A stretch of DNA of 64,000 nucleotides from NCBI GenBank assembly GCA_963747005.1, contig CAVVDT010000015.1:1-64000 (forward strand), read 5' to 3'. This DNA comes from CAVVDT01 sp963747005. GTDB taxonomy: Bacteria > Pseudomonadota > Alphaproteobacteria > Rhizobiales > Aestuariivirgaceae. Each line of letters begins with the position of its first letter. The stretch's first letter is position 1. A program made the translations under genes and the position numbers. Positions 60,743-64,000 of this stretch are shown here, in pieces. Under the pieces are notes generated by a model. The model had not been told where the DNA came from, ran no database searches, and saw only the letters and a list, made by a program, of their open reading frames with translations.

Positions 60743-62089
60743 TCACCGATTGAGGCGGCTGGTGCCGGTGATGCGGCCCGGCCGGACGCCCTTGTCGAGT
60801 GCCAGCACCCGTCCGGCGAGATAGAGCGATCCCCCGATCAGGATGCGCGGCGACGGCGCCACCCGCCCGGCGAGGGTAATGGCGTCCTCGATGCCGTCAG
60901 CGGTGGCGGTCGCCAGGCCGACGCCTGCCGCGATGGCTGCGAGTTCGGCGGCCGGTATGGCGTTTTCCTCACCCGGAATGGTCAACGCGACCACCCGCTG
61001 CGCCAGCCCCTTGAAGGGGTTCAGGTAACCATCGGCCGCTTTGGTGTTGAGCATGCCCGTCACCAGCACCAGCGGGCGCGGGTTGCGGTCGTTGAGGTCG
61101 GCCATGGCAGCGGCCAGGGCGCGGCCGGCCGACGGGTTGTGGCCGCCGTCGAGCCATAATTCAGCCCCTTCCGGCACCAGCCGGGCTAGGGCCCCGTCGC
61201 CGAGGCGCTGCAGGCGGGCCGGCCATTCAACCGATTTCAGACCCTCGGCCATATGGCGTTCGCCGATGCGCGGGTCGCCGAGTTGCCTTATGGCAGCAAC
61301 CGCCGTGCCGGCATTGTCGATCTGGAAGCGTCCGCGAAGCGCCGGCATGGGCAGGTCGATCAGGGCGCTTTCGTCCTGGAACACCAGCCGGCCATGCTGC
61401 TCGAAGGCCTGCCAGTCCTGGCCGGCGATGTGCAGCGGCGCTCCCACCCTGACGGCCACCTCCTGCAGCCGCGCCAGTGCTTCGTCAGGTTGCGGGGCGA
61501 TGACAGCGGGCACGCCAGGCTTGAAAATTCCAGCCTTTTCCCCGGCAATCTCGGTCAACGTGGTTCCGAGATATTGCTGGTGGTCGTAGTCGATGGCCGA
61601 GATCACCGTCAGGCGCGGGCGATCGACCACGTTGGTGGCATCGAGCCTGCCGCCCAGCCCGGTTTCGAGAATGAGATAATCGGCCGGGTGGCGTGCAAAG
61701 GCCAGCAGCGCCGCCGCCGTGGTGATCTCGAAGAAGGTGATGGTCTCACCGCCGTTGGCCTCTTCGCATTCGGCCAGCAGCGCCGACAGTTCATCTTCGG
61801 CGATGAGTTCGCCGCCGCCCGGCCTGCCGATGCGGATGCGCTCGTGGAAGGCCACCAGGTGCGGTGAGGTATAGGCATGGACGCTAAGGCCCGCCCGCTC
61901 CATGATTGCCCTCAGATAGGCAACGATCGAGCCCTTCCCGTTGGTGCCGGCGATATGAATGACCGGCGGCAATTGGCATTCGGGATGGCCAAGGGCGGCA
62001 TCGATGCGGTGCATGCGATCGAGCGACAGGTCGATGATCTTGGGGTGCAGCTCGAGAAGCCGCCCGAGAATGGCATCGCTCACGGCCAT
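60743..62089 (-). CDS. folC: Bifunctional folylpolyglutamate/dihydrofolate synthase
   Basis: A 448-residue Mur-ligase-type enzyme adding glutamate to dihydropteroate and folates. The P-loop GTNGKGS is at 48-54, the folate motif YTSPHLVAFHERIRI near 78-92, and the Mg/ATP region LETGLGGRLDATNVVDRP near 148-166. The C-terminal domain has LWLDGGHNPSAGRALAAAM. It is the last gene of the trpB-trpA-accD-folC order, 39 bases after accD, an arrangement widespread in proteobacteria. Confidence 0.95.
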   Translation of the reverse strand: MAVSDAILGRLLELHPKIIDLSLDRMHRIDAALGHPECQLPPVIHIAGTNGKGSIVAYLRAIMERAGLSVHAYTSPHLVAFHERIRIGRPGGGELIAEDELSALLAECEEANGGETITFFEITTAAALLAFARHPADYLILETGLGGRLDATNVVDRPRLTVISAIDYDHQQYLGTTLTEIAGEKAGIFKPGVPAVIAPQPDEALARLQEVAVRVGAPLHIAGQDWQAFEQHGRLVFQDESALIDLPMPALRGRFQIDNAGTAVAAIRQLGDPRIGERHMAEGLKSVEWPARLQRLGDGALARLVPEGAELWLDGGHNPSAGRALAAAMADLNDRNPRPLVLVTGMLNTKAADGYLNPFKGLAQRVVALTIPGEENAIPAAELAAIAAGVGLATATADGIEDAITLAGRVAPSPRILIGGSLYLAGRVLALDKGVRPGRITGTSRLNR

Positions 62090-62128
62090 GACAGGTTCCT
62101 TGTGGGATATGCCGGGTGGTGGCCTCGA

Positions 62129-63037
62129 TCAGCCGGCCGGCGCATCGGCCTCCGCCGCGTCCATCTTCTGTTCGAGCGCTGCGGGCGGTTCCTTGAGCAG
62201 CAGGCGGATCAGGGTGCTCAACGTGGTGCGCAACTGGTGGCGATGCACCACCTTGTCGACCATGCCGTGGGCGGCGAGATATTCTGCGCGCTGGAAGCCC
62301 TCGGGCAGTTTTTCGCGGATGGTCTGCTCGATCACCCGCGGGCCGGCAAAGCCGATCAGCGCCCCCGGCTCGGCGATGTGGATATCGCCCAGCATGGCAT
62401 AGGAGGCGGTGACGCCGCCGGTGGTCGGGTGGGTGAGCACCACGATATAGGGCAGGTGCGCCTCGTGCAGTTCCTCCACCGCCACGGTGGTGCGTGGCAT
62501 CTGCATGAGCGACAGGATGCCTTCCTGCATGCGCGCCCCGCCGGAGGCAACGAACAGGATGAAGGGGCAACGCCGCGACACCGCCTCGCGCATGGCCGTG
62601 ATGATGCTCTCGCCCGCCGCCATGCCCAGCGATCCGCCGAGGAATGAAAAATCCTGCACCGCGATCACCGTTTCGATGCCGTCAAGGCCGCCGATGCCGG
62701 CCACCACCGCATCGTCGCGTCCCGACTTGGTGCGGGCCTCCTTGAGACGTTCGGCATAGCGCCGCTCGTCGCGGAACTTGAGCGGATCCGCCGCCACCTG
62801 CGGCATCGCGATGAGCCCGTATTCGCCCTTGTCGAACATGTGCTTGAGACGCACCTCGGGCGCCATGCGCATGTGGTAGCCGGAACCGGGAATGACGAAC
62901 TGGTTGGCTTCCAGATCGCGATAAAACACCATCTGGCCGGTCTCGGGGTCCTTGACCCACATGTTCTCCGGCACCTCGCGCTTGACGCCGAGGATGGAGC
63001 GGATTTTCGGGCGAACGACGTTCTTGATCCAGTTCAA
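62129..63037 (-). CDS. accD: Acetyl-CoA carboxylase carboxyltransferase beta subunit
   Basis: A 302-residue subunit transferring carboxyl from biotin to acetyl-CoA for fatty acid synthesis. The crotonase-type core is clear: SLGMAAGESIITAMREAV, LFVASGGARMQEGILSLMQM, LTHPTTGGVTASYAMLGDI. The N-terminal zinc ribbon has no cysteine at all: WVKDPETGQMVFYRDLEANQ then FVIPGSGYHM, where WxKCPxC...CPxCGHH is standard. I start at TTG 63037, giving MNWIKNVVRPKI with GGAG eight bases upstream, the family N-terminus. It lies 25 bases after trpA. Confidence 0.95.
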   Translation of the reverse strand: MNWIKNVVRPKIRSILGVKREVPENMWVKDPETGQMVFYRDLEANQFVIPGSGYHMRMAPEVRLKHMFDKGEYGLIAMPQVAADPLKFRDERRYAERLKEARTKSGRDDAVVAGIGGLDGIETVIAVQDFSFLGGSLGMAAGESIITAMREAVSRRCPFILFVASGGARMQEGILSLMQMPRTTVAVEELHEAHLPYIVVLTHPTTGGVTASYAMLGDIHIAEPGALIGFAGPRVIEQTIREKLPEGFQRAEYLAAHGMVDKVVHRHQLRTTLSTLIRLLLKEPPAALEQKMDAAEADAPAG

Positions 63038-63062
63038 GCGCCAAACTCCAGGGGCCGCAGGT

Positions 63063-63908
63063 TCATTCGGCCGCCCTACGAGGGGCGGCGCGCACGCCGC
63101 GCGCCAGGTTCGCGACCAGTGACAATACTGCCTCCGGTGTTGCGGCGGTAGCATGGCCGTTGTCATCGAGGCTTTGGCGGATCGCCTCCACCAGCGCCGT
63201 GCCCACCACCACGCCGTCGGCACCGGCGGCGATCGCCTCGGCCTGCTCAGGCGTCCTCACCCCGAAGCCCACCGCCACCGGCAGGTCGGTATGACGCTTG
63301 ATGCGGGCAACCGCCTCGGTGACACGGCCGACATCGGGCGTCTTGGTACCGGTGATGCCGGTAACCGACACGTAATAGACAAAGCCGGCGGTATTGGTAA
63401 GCACCTTGGGCAGGCGGTGGTCGTCGGTGGTGGGTGTGGCGAGGCGGATGAAATTGAGCCCCGCCTTTAGCGCCGGCAGGCACAGTTCGACGTCTTCCTC
63501 CGGCGGCAGGTCGACGACGATGAGCCCGTCGACCCCGGCCTTGAGGGCATCGGCAAGGAAGCGCTCGACGCCATAGACGTAGATCGGATTGTAGTAGCCC
63601 ATGAGCACCACGGGCGTGGTGGTGTCCTGCGCCCTGAAATCGCTGACCATTGTCAGCGTCTTCACCAGCGTCTGCCCCGCCTTCAGGGCCCTCAAGCCAG
63701 AAAGCTGGATCGCCGGCCCGTCGGCCATGGGGTCGGTGAACGGCATGCCGATCTCGATCACATCGGCGCCCGCCGCCGGCAGGCCGGCGATGATCTTTGC
63801 CGCCGTCGCCGGGTCGGGATCGCCCGCCATGACGAAGGTGACGAGGCCGGCACGGCGCTGGCGGGCCAGTTCGGCGAAGCGGCTTTCGATCCGCATCGAG
63901 GTGCTCAC
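63063..63908 (-). CDS. trpA: Tryptophan synthase alpha chain
   Basis: A 281-residue TIM-barrel subunit cleaving indole-3-glycerol phosphate. Catalytic Glu52 is in VIEIGMPFTDP and Asp63 in MADGPAIQ; the phosphate-binding loop GFGVRTPEQ is present. GTG at 63908 overlaps the trpB stop, as usual in trpBA operons. A short Arg/Ala-rich C-terminal tail follows the conserved domain. Confidence 0.95.
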   Translation of the reverse strand: MSTSMRIESRFAELARQRRAGLVTFVMAGDPDPATAAKIIAGLPAAGADVIEIGMPFTDPMADGPAIQLSGLRALKAGQTLVKTLTMVSDFRAQDTTTPVVLMGYYNPIYVYGVERFLADALKAGVDGLIVVDLPPEEDVELCLPALKAGLNFIRLATPTTDDHRLPKVLTNTAGFVYYVSVTGITGTKTPDVGRVTEAVARIKRHTDLPVAVGFGVRTPEQAEAIAAGADGVVVGTALVEAIRQSLDDNGHATAATPEAVLSLVANLARGVRAAPRRAAE

Positions 63909-64000
63909 AGCTTCACCCCCAGGTGCTCGGCCACGGTGAAGATGTCCTTGTCGCCGCGTCCGCACATGTTCATCACCATGAGATGATCTTTCGGCTTTTC
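63905..64000 (-). CDS. trpB: Tryptophan synthase beta chain, C-terminal end (cut by window)
   Basis: The last 31 codons of a minus-strand gene encode MNMCGRGDKDIFTVAEHL and end GVKL, the conserved C-terminus of TrpB including the GRGDKD motif. The rest lies beyond the window edge. Its stop overlaps the trpA GTG. Confidence 0.93.
   Translation of the reverse strand, partial: EKPKDHLMVMNMCGRGDKDIFTVAEHLGVKL

Noticed and set aside
1..64000. CRISPR arrays and rRNA genes
   Set aside because: No regularly spaced repeats and no rRNA-like sequence were found on reading the window.

Overview
The window reads as an alphaproteobacterial chromosome, probably Hyphomicrobiales or a close relative. The evidence is a pckA / chvI-chvG / hprK / EIIA / HPr / ahcY gene order, a truncated HPr kinase, AddAB instead of RecBCD, a TsaE-AmgK fusion followed by a MurU-type gene, and palindromic repeats of alphaproteobacterial type. 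The sequence is GC-rich throughout.

Left part (about 1-26 kb) is accessory. It opens with transposon scraps (IS66 and a DUF5372-like ORF) fused to a truncated alcohol dehydrogenase. Next comes a minus-strand catabolic operon: aldehyde dehydrogenase, luciferase-like monooxygenase, polyamine-type ABC uptake system with a fused permease, alpha/beta hydrolase and RidA. Beside it lie a GntR regulator, a flavin reductase with an extra Nudix-like domain, an aldo/keto reductase, a second GntR regulator, a second (frameshifted) monooxygenase, an aldehyde dehydrogenase relic and a dipeptide-type ABC transporter whose last ATPase is frameshifted. Two promoters in this region share the layout TTGACA-N12-GGTATACCAT, and a third site shares the core, so the units look co-regulated. 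The enzyme classes recall the Rut pyrimidine pathway (flavin monooxygenase, flavin reductase, RidA, hydrolase), but the genes are not rut genes; the substrate is unknown.

From 21.3 to 23.0 kb lie remnants of IS21 and IS701 elements and an SMC-like ATPase. An intact DUF3489 - DUF2924 - large serine recombinase module (23.5-25.9 kb) follows, ending 203 bases before a tRNA with CAT anticodon. The tRNA looks like the border to more conserved chromosome.

From 26.3 to 35.3 kb is a minus-strand block: a TPR/2OG-oxygenase protein, a TmpA-like oxygenase (frameshifted), a TmpB/PhnZ-like HD diiron oxygenase, a VOC protein and a five-gene branched-chain-amino-acid-type ABC transporter. This suggests uptake and oxidative cleavage of a quaternary-amine phosphonate. 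Then follow a phosphomannomutase, a DUF1289 protein, a membrane aspartic protease, the divergent cobS/cobT pair and pckA.

From 42.2 kb to the end is housekeeping: a HugZ-like protein, chvI-chvG, the PTS-Ntr-like hprK/EIIA/HPr set, ahcY behind a SahR-type operator, a PAS sensor protein whose phosphoacceptor His is Tyr, tsaE-amgK, murU, addB, addA, trxA, then (minus strand) folC, accD, trpA and the end of trpB.
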